A stretch of DNA of 64,000 nt from Cryptosporidium bovis (lineage: Eukaryota > Apicomplexa > Conoidasida > Eucoccidiorida > Cryptosporidiidae): the NCBI GenBank assembly GCA_009768925.2, contig VHIT02000016.1:62001-126000 (forward strand), in the 5' to 3' direction. Position 1 is the stretch's first letter. The number at the start of each line of letters is the position of its first letter. Positions 48,116 through 57,452 of this stretch are shown piece by piece. The translations under genes and the position numbers were made by a program. Below the pieces are notes generated by a model. It was not told where the DNA came from. It worked only from the letters and a program-made list of their open reading frames with translations, and did no database searches.

Positions 48116-51100
48116 ATGAATGTAATTTTCATAAGAATTGCATTAGAAGAACTGTCATTCTCTGGAGGAAATGGATGCCTTCCAAAAGAATTAATTGACA
48201 GGATATATTTTAGAGTAGTAGATAATTTTAACTACAACTATTCTCTTCAATTAAAACATACCAATGTCAAAAAAACTATAATTTATGAAGTTATTAGACA
48301 TCCAAATACAAGGGTAACTGATTTAAAAGATGGAAAAGTATGTTCAATCGAATATGCTTTATCGAAAGCACCAGATTTTGATGGGATCAAACTTTATTCC
48401 AATGAATGTTTACATAGGTATATTTTGGATTTGAACATTTACACTAACATATCTGAAGTTGAGGGTAGGCTTGCTGTGTATATGGCAATAGCTGGAAAAG
48501 GTTTCGAGGGTTGTTGGCAATATGAAATATCTAAGATGCTTAATATGGATCCAAAAGTGGTTTTTCAACATTTAAAATCATTGTACAAATATGATATAAT
48601 TGTCAGGTTTTCTATTCCAATGCCTGTAAATCACAAGAAAAAATTATTTTCAACAGAAGATTCTAATCAAGTACCTGGTGGTCATATTTCTGCAGTTATT
48701 TGGCTTACAAAATTTTTTGACTTCAACCGTATTCCACGAGAACTTTCTCAACTAATTTGGTGTCAACATGTACAGCCTTTAAGTACTGAGATAGTAAGAA
48801 TTCTTGAATATAAAGCACCGGGAAAGATAGCATGGGAGAAAGATATCAGAACACTTTGTACTGGGTTTTTGATTTTGCACGATGAAAACTCAGCTGACCA
48901 TTTAATTTGTTCACAGAAAGCAGCAAATAAAGCCTTTAATAAGGTCAGAGACGCACTTCTAACAAAAAATGTGATACGTGTATTTGCATGGAACCCTGCT
49001 ACAAAATCCTATTTACCATGTTTATGTTTAAAGGATGCATTTCTTACATCAAATATTGAATTATTGAAGGATCAAATGACAATTAAAACAGAAGTTGATG
49101 TCCCAAATATTAATGAACTATCTAGTTCAACAGAAACAAATCAAAATAATCTTGCCTTATCTGGCGATTTTGAGAAGTTTTCAAATGAGGGTGTTCCTTC
49201 AGATATAGCTATTGATGATAGTGGATATTATTATAATGTAAAAAATGTGTTTGAATTAACTGAAGTGGATCAAGTTTTGTGGTTAATACGTGCAAGTGGT
49301 AAAATAGGAATGGTTTCACTTGAAATTGTAAGGCTTATTGGTATAAACATTAAGAGGCTTGGAAAATTATTAGCAGATTTGTGTAAAATTGGAGTTATTT
49401 ACAAGGTTCCTCAACGATATAATAGAACATTTATGTATAGATATTACTATTGTTCGAATGAATCAAAAGCAGAAAATTTTAACACCTCAGGTGATCATAA
49501 AACTAATGATGTATTTTGTAAAGACGAAAAGTCGCACGAATCAATTTCGGTAATTTCCAAAATATTTAGCGAGGCATTCCCTAATGCAAACAATGACCTT
49601 TCGAACCTCACCGAACAATTCGTTCGAAGACTGGTTTTAACGAAAAAATGGATAGAGGAGCATGGTATACTTACTATTCCAGAATTTGCTAAGTTATTTT
49701 CAGAAGAAGAGAACACTTCAAAGGGACCAGATAGAAAAACAATCAGACGTATTTTATTAAAGTTGAAGGAGATTGACGATACAATAAAGGAAACGTTTAT
49801 AACCTCTGTCAAGAATATAAACAATTCTCAATCAGGTGATGTTGCAGTTTTTTTTTCATCTAAAAGGTTTAAGGAAGAAGAAGCAAGGGATTTGAAAGCA
49901 ATTCAATTAAAGAATAAAAGATCCATATCCACAAAACATGCAATAGAAAAGAGAAAGAGAGAGCTTTCTCATGTAGCGGCAATAGTTGATGCTTCTATTG
50001 CAGTCACCCCGAAGCAAAATGACAATGGTCTCAAAAATACTACAAATAGATCAAATGACTCTTTAACTTATGAATCTAAAATTAACTGTGAGGATTCATC
50101 TAAAATAAAATTAATTTCTTCAGAAAATGGAGATGCTAGTGTTGTTGTAAATACCAATTTTACGGTTGCATCATTAAATATAGAAATAGACGACTCTAAC
50201 TTAAAGAGTAGTTCAAATTCGTCAAAAACTATTGGTATTTCCAGTTTGAATATTCCTGGTACTTTTTCTACTTTAGGTTCTCATGAGAAGTTCGTTCCTT
50301 CAAAAAGAATGAATCTTGGATTTTCTAGTTTGGCAAGTGAAAATATAAAATTTGGCTCTAACGTGAAGGAAATAGGTTTTATCAATTTTAACCAAAAGAT
50401 ACTTGCACACTATGGATTTATTTTCCCTCTTATGATAAGATTAAAAGTTCTTCACTACCATATCATTTCACTTATTTTGAATAATAAAGAATCTAATACA
50501 TTTTCAACAAGAGAAATACTTGAAGAGATGAATATCGATGTTTTTCTTAGAGTTATAGGTTTTGGATACAGATCAAGCTTTATTGAAGAATATCTAATGT
50601 TTGGAAGTTCCGATTCATTTTTATTCAACTCTAATACGAAATTAAAAGATTTACCCCAAAATATATATGAAACACTTACAAAAACTCGTTTAAAGAAGAA
50701 TGTCTCAGAATATGAATCAATAGGGATTACAACAAATAATTCTATTGAATCAAAATCTAGAAGGGCAACACATATTTTGTTTAAAATGCTAAATTTATTG
50801 ACTAAACTCAATTTATTGTCGTGTAAATCTGTGAAAAGTGAAGATAATTCAATCAAAAGTACAGAAGCAAATTTAGAAGATTCTTCTATTGATGCAGTAT
50901 CAATTTCTAATTCAATATGGGAAGTTGGGGTTAATGTTGAAATTCCGCTAATAATCAATTCTTCAGAGTTTTCTCGTGATGAATTAATTAAGTTTATTAA
51001 ACATGAGGAAAGAGTATTTAATTTTAATCAAGATGGTGAATTAGATAATTATTGGGTTAAATTGTACAACGAATCCTTAAAAACGCAAAAATTGATAATG

Positions 51101-53995
51101 GAATCAAACTTTAAAGAATATTCGTTACTATTACCAGAAATAATATTGAAAAGACATTGGAAAGCAAATTCATTGTTATCAATAGAAAAAAGAAATTATT
51201 TAGAAAACTATGCCAGAAGCCTGGTGTTCGGAAAAATTGAATGTGAAAATAGTGATACTCCTATTGTGCTATCCTTGGCTTCACCTGAAATTAAAAAAAT
51301 TTCTAGTGAGTTATCTATTAGCCCGTTGACTACACTAAGATATTTATTGCGTGTTGTCGATTCAATTTCAGTTGAAAAAAACTCTTATAATGAAAAGGAA
51401 AGTTTGAGAAAAGTTATTTTTCATCCTATAAGAGATCCGAGATATCAGTGCCATATTTGTCATGTTCTCTATTCCACACATCCTGCGATAATCTCTCATT
51501 ATAAAGTCATTCATGACATATCAACAATAAATACATCAATGTACACAATACAAAAACATCAATCTGTAAAATCAAAAAATAAAAGTTTGAATTTAAATTC
51601 CTCATTAAAGATTCAAATAATTAATGAAGATTACATTCCTATTTCGTTAAGGCATTTAATCGAAGACACAGATAAAGATCACAAAAATACACTGGAAAAA
51701 AATATGAAAACTGAATTATTGAGAGCATTTTTGAGGTTAAGTAAAGAGGATATTTCACTTCTTTATTTTATTTTATTTATTAGCGAGAAAATGCATTCCG
51801 GGTTTTCGAATACAAATAAAATAAAAAATTTAAAGAAAATCTTTTCTCTTTGTACTGATAATAGAAATAATGAGAACAGTCTTTATACTCTGCAGTTTTC
51901 GAGAATTAAATCTCTAATGTTAGATAATATTGGGACAAATGATATATTCCTTGAGTTTGCAATAGAGTTTGTTTTTTCCTGTCTTAAAACAATTTATCCA
52001 TTGAATTCGAAGTTAATTGAAACATTAAAGTTAAAAGAGAGTCAACGGATATGTTGGAATGACGCCGTGAGATCTAGTTCTTTTTCAAACAGATGGAAGG
52101 AATTCTTAATTTCACAATCAAACACTGATATTGATATAAAAAATTTGCTAAGTGAAGTAGGAATAGATTTTTATAGGAGTGAAAACATTTTAGAAACTGA
52201 TGGTTTCTTGAGATCAAGCAAAATAGATTTAGATATTTATAAATTTTTGATTATTAACAAGTTAAAATCAGTATTACTCACACCAAAATACATTGTCAAT
52301 TTGGATAATGTTGACAATTTTTTTTATGGAATGGAAGAAGATACGGTAAATAGTTACTTCGAATATTGTGTAAATAATAACATAATAAAGCAATTGAATA
52401 AACAAAGTGAATTTAAACCGGAAAACAAGAGCTACCCTTCAGGAATGTATACACTCTCTAGGAACGTGTTGATTAACTGTTTCGGAAAGTCAGTACTATG
52501 GCGTGAAATATTTGATCTTTGTTCTGCAGGGTTGGAAATTCAATGTTCTGAAAATAACAGGATTATAATTAAAAACAAAATTAACGGCGCATATGCTTTA
52601 AATTATTTAAATAATTTATTGGACGAAAAATGCACATTTGAAGTTGAATGGAATGATGAGGATTTCTACGAAAAAGCAACAAATAAAACAAATGAAGATC
52701 TTTTAAGACTATTAAATGAAGTAACAGAAACAAATTCAGAGAATTGTGAAATTGATATTTTAGAAGAGTTAAACTATGATATTAATCCAAGAGATAATGA
52801 GGGTCTTGATTTTGTAGAGGATCAACCCAATGTAGAAAAAAGTAGAAAGTTATCGAAAATAGATGATGATATTGAATCATCTTTGATTCAGGGAACAATA
52901 AATGAAGAGAAAGGAAGCCCCATAATCTCAAAAATAATTGTTAATTATAAAGGAGACAGTAATAAGAATAACAACACAGTTAAAGAACTTTTGAATATAA
53001 AAAATGTACCAAAGATCCCATTTATTGGTGCCACTGATTCAGATCATATTGAAATTAATAAAATACCTTATTATTTTTCAATTGCTGGGATTTTGAATGA
53101 TTATTCTGAGCTTGAAATTAAAAGATTAAAAAGAAATGAAACTTCTGACCCTATTATAGGAATTATAAAAAAAATATTTGATATATTAAATAATGACACA
53201 GAAATAACAAAAATAGTATTGACTGTAATTTCACTAATTATTATAAAAATGAAGGATGAAAAACAATTATTTTCTATTAGAGATATTGAAAATTTCATTC
53301 TCTCGTTAGATGAAAAATCAATTAATACTTTTAGAACAATTGGAAATGAAATAGAAGACCCCGGAATTGCCATTTACAAGCTTCAAATTCCATTTACTTA
53401 TCACTTGATGTTTTTTTTGGAGTTTACTAGAATATGTACAAGGGTGCCAATTGACGATGATTGGTTATATACGACTTTCTCTTCGGAAAATAATTCTTTA
53501 TATGCCAATGAACCTATTTTTGAAGATTTTTTACCTACTGATTCTGGTGGATTAAGAATTCCAATTAATATACCAACAAGAATCTGGCTTTTGTGGTCTT
53601 TCAATTCACTCACAGAAATATTCTCTAAAGGAGAAATTAGAACTATATATAATATTATCAATAAATCAATTGATAAATTTAGCAGTTTAAATAAGGAAAA
53701 ATTGTATTTAGATATAAATGTAAAAAATAAAAAACCTTTCAATAGTTTTATTTCTCCTGATGGGGAAATTAACAGACCAATTTGTGGGATTTTAATTTAT
53801 TACATTTGTCACTCCATTTACAAATCACCAATAATTAGTATTTCCGAATTTACAGATAAATTTTCAATATTCAGCTCTTGTGAGATTAAATTTATTATAG
53901 AATCTATGCTGGGAGAAAAGTGCGTGTTCATTAATAATGCGGATATTATTCTTTCTAAACCTATATATTCAGTTCTCAGAATATTCGAGCAATGA
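48116..53995 (+). CDS. TFIIIC B-block-binding subunit-like (GTF3C1/Tfc3-type)
   Basis: The open frame begins at a TTG (47933) inside the divergent gene; the first credible ATG is 48116, giving 1959 aa. The N-terminal layout matches the B-block-binding subunit of TFIIIC: an initial winged-helix region ALEELSFSGGNGCLPKELID, then RLAVYMAIAGKGFEG and the B-block recognition helix ISKMLNMDPKVVFQHLKSLY (about 142-161). Further winged-helix-like segments follow (VDQVLWLIRASGKIGMVSLE). A single C2H2 finger (C-x2-C-x12-H-x4-H; CHICHVLYSTH...HYKVIH) sits near 1112. The rest is Asn/Ser/Lys-rich. TFIIIC recruits RNA polymerase III to tRNA genes, such as the one in this window. The assignment rests on the N terminus. 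Confidence 0.6.
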   Translation: MNVIFIRIALEELSFSGGNGCLPKELIDRIYFRVVDNFNYNYSLQLKHTNVKKTIIYEVIRHPNTRVTDLKDGKVCSIEYALSKAPDFDGIKLYSNECLHRYILDLNIYTNISEVEGRLAVYMAIAGKGFEGCWQYEISKMLNMDPKVVFQHLKSLYKYDIIVRFSIPMPVNHKKKLFSTEDSNQVPGGHISAVIWLTKFFDFNRIPRELSQLIWCQHVQPLSTEIVRILEYKAPGKIAWEKDIRTLCTGFLILHDENSADHLICSQKAANKAFNKVRDALLTKNVIRVFAWNPATKSYLPCLCLKDAFLTSNIELLKDQMTIKTEVDVPNINELSSSTETNQNNLALSGDFEKFSNEGVPSDIAIDDSGYYYNVKNVFELTEVDQVLWLIRASGKIGMVSLEIVRLIGINIKRLGKLLADLCKIGVIYKVPQRYNRTFMYRYYYCSNESKAENFNTSGDHKTNDVFCKDEKSHESISVISKIFSEAFPNANNDLSNLTEQFVRRLVLTKKWIEEHGILTIPEFAKLFSEEENTSKGPDRKTIRRILLKLKEIDDTIKETFITSVKNINNSQSGDVAVFFSSKRFKEEEARDLKAIQLKNKRSISTKHAIEKRKRELSHVAAIVDASIAVTPKQNDNGLKNTTNRSNDSLTYESKINCEDSSKIKLISSENGDASVVVNTNFTVASLNIEIDDSNLKSSSNSSKTIGISSLNIPGTFSTLGSHEKFVPSKRMNLGFSSLASENIKFGSNVKEIGFINFNQKILAHYGFIFPLMIRLKVLHYHIISLILNNKESNTFSTREILEEMNIDVFLRVIGFGYRSSFIEEYLMFGSSDSFLFNSNTKLKDLPQNIYETLTKTRLKKNVSEYESIGITTNNSIESKSRRATHILFKMLNLLTKLNLLSCKSVKSEDNSIKSTEANLEDSSIDAVSISNSIWEVGVNVEIPLIINSSEFSRDELIKFIKHEERVFNFNQDGELDNYWVKLYNESLKTQKLIMESNFKEYSLLLPEIILKRHWKANSLLSIEKRNYLENYARSLVFGKIECENSDTPIVLSLASPEIKKISSELSISPLTTLRYLLRVVDSISVEKNSYNEKESLRKVIFHPIRDPRYQCHICHVLYSTHPAIISHYKVIHDISTINTSMYTIQKHQSVKSKNKSLNLNSSLKIQIINEDYIPISLRHLIEDTDKDHKNTLEKNMKTELLRAFLRLSKEDISLLYFILFISEKMHSGFSNTNKIKNLKKIFSLCTDNRNNENSLYTLQFSRIKSLMLDNIGTNDIFLEFAIEFVFSCLKTIYPLNSKLIETLKLKESQRICWNDAVRSSSFSNRWKEFLISQSNTDIDIKNLLSEVGIDFYRSENILETDGFLRSSKIDLDIYKFLIINKLKSVLLTPKYIVNLDNVDNFFYGMEEDTVNSYFEYCVNNNIIKQLNKQSEFKPENKSYPSGMYTLSRNVLINCFGKSVLWREIFDLCSAGLEIQCSENNRIIIKNKINGAYALNYLNNLLDEKCTFEVEWNDEDFYEKATNKTNEDLLRLLNEVTETNSENCEIDILEELNYDINPRDNEGLDFVEDQPNVEKSRKLSKIDDDIESSLIQGTINEEKGSPIISKIIVNYKGDSNKNNNTVKELLNIKNVPKIPFIGATDSDHIEINKIPYYFSIAGILNDYSELEIKRLKRNETSDPIIGIIKKIFDILNNDTEITKIVLTVISLIIIKMKDEKQLFSIRDIENFILSLDEKSINTFRTIGNEIEDPGIAIYKLQIPFTYHLMFFLEFTRICTRVPIDDDWLYTTFSSENNSLYANEPIFEDFLPTDSGGLRIPINIPTRIWLLWSFNSLTEIFSKGEIRTIYNIINKSIDKFSSLNKEKLYLDINVKNKKPFNSFISPDGEINRPICGILIYYICHSIYKSPIISISEFTDKFSIFSSCEIKFIIESMLGEKCVFINNADIILSKPIYSVLRIFEQ

Positions 53996-54219
53996 ATTAC
54001 AAATATTAGAACTTATCCTAATTTCTAAATTCCTATTAAAAATGATTCTTTTTCTGGATTTCCCCCTAAATGTTTCTTTTTTCAAAGGTATTAAGACATT
54101 TCTTCGGAATATAAAAATGGTTAACTTTTTTTATATAATTATTTTTAATTTAAAATAGACTTCATTCTGAATTTAAATGTAATTACTTCTAATACTATTT
54201 ATTATAAAAAAATTAGCAT

Positions 54220-56112
54220 TCATATTTCGTGAGTATAATTGGAATTGAGTGAGAAAATAGAGGAGTTTGTCTCATTTTTCTGATTAACCAAATTTGCCCC
54301 ACTCAATAAACTCCTCGTTTCTACACCATAGTTGTTGATTGGAACATAAAATGGATACAATGATGAGTTTGGAGCAATGTATAGAAATCCCTGATTCGAC
54401 GAACCTATAACTGAATTGATTAATTGCGGGATTTGTAATTGAGTATAGTTTCCAATACCTAACGCCTGATTAATTCCACACATACCTTGTAAACTTGGAC
54501 CAATAGGTACCGTGTTGTTTCTCAGTGGGTCCATAAAATCTATTTTTGCATTTTGGTCATTAATACTAGGGTTTGTCACTGATGTCGATTGTAAATTTTG
54601 TATGTCGCCTTCAATTTTGGTTTCAATCTTTCCTGAACTTATGTTATCCTCCGTGCTTAATGTTACACCAGTAACCTTTGTTTGTAGGGATGTATTTGTA
54701 TCGTAGTCCATTGAAATAGGTGTAGTTCCTGTAACAGAAAAATTATTCAAATTGTCTGTAAGTTTAAGTGAGGGCGAGGGTATATTTTGTATATTCCGTT
54801 GGAAATGATTTACTTTCTTACTTTTTTCCACAGGATTTGTTTCTAATTTTTTTGTATTGTCAAGATAATTTAAGAAATCATGAATGTATGAAGATTTTTG
54901 GATTAAAGGGTTAAAAACTGGATTTACTGACATATTAGAGTTTTGTTGCGTAATTATTTGTGGGAATGAGTTGTTTGGGGCTATTTGATTAACAAATTGA
55001 ATTTGCAGTTTACTTAGATCAAGTTGTGAAAAAATTGGTTCATTTGAAATGGCTGATTGCTGTGATTCTGGGTTACTTCGTTCATCTTTTTCGAATGAAT
55101 ACATATTCATACTCAATGGTGTTGATTCTTCCGAGTTCTCATTTACGCTGCTAATTGGGGTATTGTTAACAGGCAAAATCAAATTTTTTGTTCCAGTCAT
55201 CTTGGTAAATTCTAGAAATCTTTGCATTACTGAGATTAGTGTCTTCTCCGCTAATTCCGCTGTTATTTCTGGACTTATTTCACTTTCTTTTGTTGATAAT
55301 AGCTTCCATACTACTCTAACGGATTGCAAATTATCACAAAATACGATATAATCTTGTAGTGCAAACTGGTGACGGTATGAATAATGCCAATTTCTGTTCA
55401 GAAAACTTGTCTGGTTACTATGTTTAGCACAGTATGTCTGTTGTGGACATAGTGTTGCTGCAAAATAGTTGCAATCATCAACAACATCTCCGTATGCCTC
55501 ATAAACACATCTTGGGACAACTAGACTTCCACCCTTTGGAGGTAAGTGCAGGATTTTCCACTGGCCAACTATCTTCTCCCTTTTGTCAGCCTTGGGAATG
55601 CAATCACAAGATGGACAAAGAGTCCATCTCTTTTTTCTTCCAGTGAAACCAACTGTGATTACAGTTCTATCCATTGTATCATTTGAAAGTCTCGTACTTC
55701 TCTTACTGAAATCAAATATATATCCATCTACTTCATCTTGATGAGTAACTGCATATCTCCTTAGGCCAATAGTTCCTGGTTCATAGTATGAAAAAATGAT
55801 ATTTCTTTCCTTTTCTGTTGATATCTTCTCAAGCAATTCCTTTTCGAAATTGTTTTTCGAGTCGGAAAAACTACAGAATGAGGGAACATGTCGTGGTTTT
55901 TGTCTGTGAATAGGGGTTTTAGAATTATAAGGTTTACGAATAATATTGGTTCCACCACTTGAGTTATGCCTATTTATCTGAACATTTAAGTTTGAATTAA
56001 CTCCATGAATTAGTTGGTTATTCTTTATAGAGGCTTCATTTAAAGTTAATATTAACTTATTGGGTTCTGGCCCAACCATTTCAGGTAGCAATTGTTTATG
56101 GGTTTCAAACAT
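54220..56112 (-). CDS. Paralogue A of a divergent pair with unrecognised Cys-containing domain
   Basis: 630 aa from the ATG at 56112. The ordered domain spans about residues 70-300: QKPRHVP (71-77), YYEPGTIGLRRY (109-120), KKRWTLCPSCDC (160-171), VGQWKI, CVYEAYGD (202-209) and FAATLCPQQTYC (217-228). The C-x2-C-x-C and later Cys suggest metal binding. The rest, to the C terminus, is Asn/Ser/Gln/Pro-rich and probably disordered. It has no signal or membrane segment. The gene at 57453-59711 on the opposite strand encodes a protein with the same domain and spacing. The architecture suits a DNA- or RNA-associated regulator, but I recognise no family. Start codons of the two genes are 1340 bp apart. 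Confidence 0.75.
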   Translation of the reverse strand: MFETHKQLLPEMVGPEPNKLILTLNEASIKNNQLIHGVNSNLNVQINRHNSSGGTNIIRKPYNSKTPIHRQKPRHVPSFCSFSDSKNNFEKELLEKISTEKERNIIFSYYEPGTIGLRRYAVTHQDEVDGYIFDFSKRSTRLSNDTMDRTVITVGFTGRKKRWTLCPSCDCIPKADKREKIVGQWKILHLPPKGGSLVVPRCVYEAYGDVVDDCNYFAATLCPQQTYCAKHSNQTSFLNRNWHYSYRHQFALQDYIVFCDNLQSVRVVWKLLSTKESEISPEITAELAEKTLISVMQRFLEFTKMTGTKNLILPVNNTPISSVNENSEESTPLSMNMYSFEKDERSNPESQQSAISNEPIFSQLDLSKLQIQFVNQIAPNNSFPQIITQQNSNMSVNPVFNPLIQKSSYIHDFLNYLDNTKKLETNPVEKSKKVNHFQRNIQNIPSPSLKLTDNLNNFSVTGTTPISMDYDTNTSLQTKVTGVTLSTEDNISSGKIETKIEGDIQNLQSTSVTNPSINDQNAKIDFMDPLRNNTVPIGPSLQGMCGINQALGIGNYTQLQIPQLINSVIGSSNQGFLYIAPNSSLYPFYVPINNYGVETRSLLSGANLVNQKNETNSSIFSLNSNYTHEI

Positions 56113-56570
56113 GGAAGGAATGTAATTAAGATTTCAAAATAACAGTATTAACTTTGGAGAGTCTATAACTCTCTCTTAATAATAAAACCCTATGTTAAAC
56201 CAAAAATTTTCCGTTATTCCTGGAATAAAATTGAATTAATAATATATGTATATTTTGAAATAACTTAATTATTAAATAAATTTTAACATTTAGAATAATT
56301 ATTTAGAAATAATTACTTGAAATAAAATGCTCTGTTCTATTCAAATAATCAATAACTTTACGGTCAAAAATTTATTTGGCTTTTTGAAGTAGTATTATGG
56401 CTTCTTTTATTAACCACAATCTACCTCTAATACAATGTTACTATCAAGTTATGGATGGAAGTTATTTATTAAGTTCATATTTATCATATAAACGCACCCA
56501 TAAACAGACAGTAGGTATATATATGTATTATGTTAGTTTGTGGTACTAAACGAATTCAACTATTGTGTGA

Positions 56571-56578
56571 TGCATGCA
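56571..56578. promoter_or_regulatory. TGCATGCA palindrome (AP2-like site)
   Basis: This is the same octamer as at 17091-17098, again in a divergent spacer, about 460 bp from the paralogue A start. The AP2-factor link is inferred from motif likeness. Confidence 0.3.
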
Positions 56579-56861
56579 TGATTTTTGCATTGTCTCCAGT
56601 TTGTGTGCATGAAAGCGGTTTTTTGTTTTTCTAGCATAATCGTTTTAGTAAAAAAAAAAACATAAGAGGGAAAATAACCGAGTATAATAGAATGTTGAAT
56701 TTCCTTAATTGAATTAGAAAAGAGAAGAAAATCTTAGCCGTTTATGTTTGCTATCATAGTTTTAAAAAAAAGCGGATTGTGAACATTAGTGTCTTTTAGT
56801 AATATTTTTTCAAAAGTGCGTCACAAGGTATTGTTTCTGAAGTTTGAAAGTGGGACCCAGT

Positions 56862-56866
<5 letters not shown>

Positions 56867-56930
<64 letters not shown>

Positions 56931-56952
56931 TATNNTTTTTTTTTTTTTTTTG
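56867..56952. repeat. (AT)n microsatellite plus poly-T with assembly gap
   Basis: A run of AT dinucleotides occupies 56867-56912 (about 23 copies). Poly-T runs follow, interrupted by ATAT and two undetermined bases (NN at 56934-56935), to about 56952. The Ns mark a join or unresolved length, so the true repeat length is unknown. A reading frame across it is an artefact. Confidence 0.95.
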
Positions 56953-57452
56953 TATATACCGGCGATAACATTTTAGTCATGTAATTGTGCATGCTCAAGC
57001 CGCCTCCCCCACGTTGGGCGCTAAAGTGCATCATTACATACGTGTGCTAGATATTAGTAATAGGATTCCGCTAAAAAAGATATCATTATCTGCCGACATT
57101 TGTGTGAGCAACTGCACGCATGTCAAGTTGCAGCTTTCGTATATTTTTATTATTAAGGAGTAAAAACATTGGTCCCAGGTAGTGGACGCTTGAAATAGGA
57201 ATTACATAAAGAGTTTTTTTGAGGAAAAAAAAGAATTTGAATAGAAAAACAAATATTTTAGATGCTCATAATTATTAAATAATTTAATTAAAGTGTTTTA
57301 ATTAGTAACTGGACGGATATAATGCAACATCATACATAAATAACGGTGAAAACGAAAACAGTATTGACGACATAATCTGAGAAAAGAACCGAAATAGTGT
57401 GGTCATCGTGCTGTTAATAAATTTTGAAAAGATCGAGTATTCTTCACATAAG

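Larger units (their letters stand above)
56113..57452. promoter_or_regulatory. 1.34 kb divergent spacer between paralogues
   Basis: AT-rich spacer with TGCATGCA at 56571-56578, another TGCAT-type core shortly after (TTGCAT, 56585-56590), and the microsatellite and assembly gap listed separately. GGGCGC occurs near 57015. No RNA gene was recognised. It is the longest gene-free stretch in the window. Confidence 0.45.

Noticed and set aside
50455-50958. 167-codon minus-strand ORF
   Set aside because: Antisense to the TFIIIC-like gene; Ser/Ile/Phe-rich shadow with no features.
56810-57034. 74-codon minus-strand ORF across the microsatellite
   Set aside because: It reads through the (AT)n/poly-T repeat and the NN gap, giving Tyr-Ile and Lys runs; an artefact.
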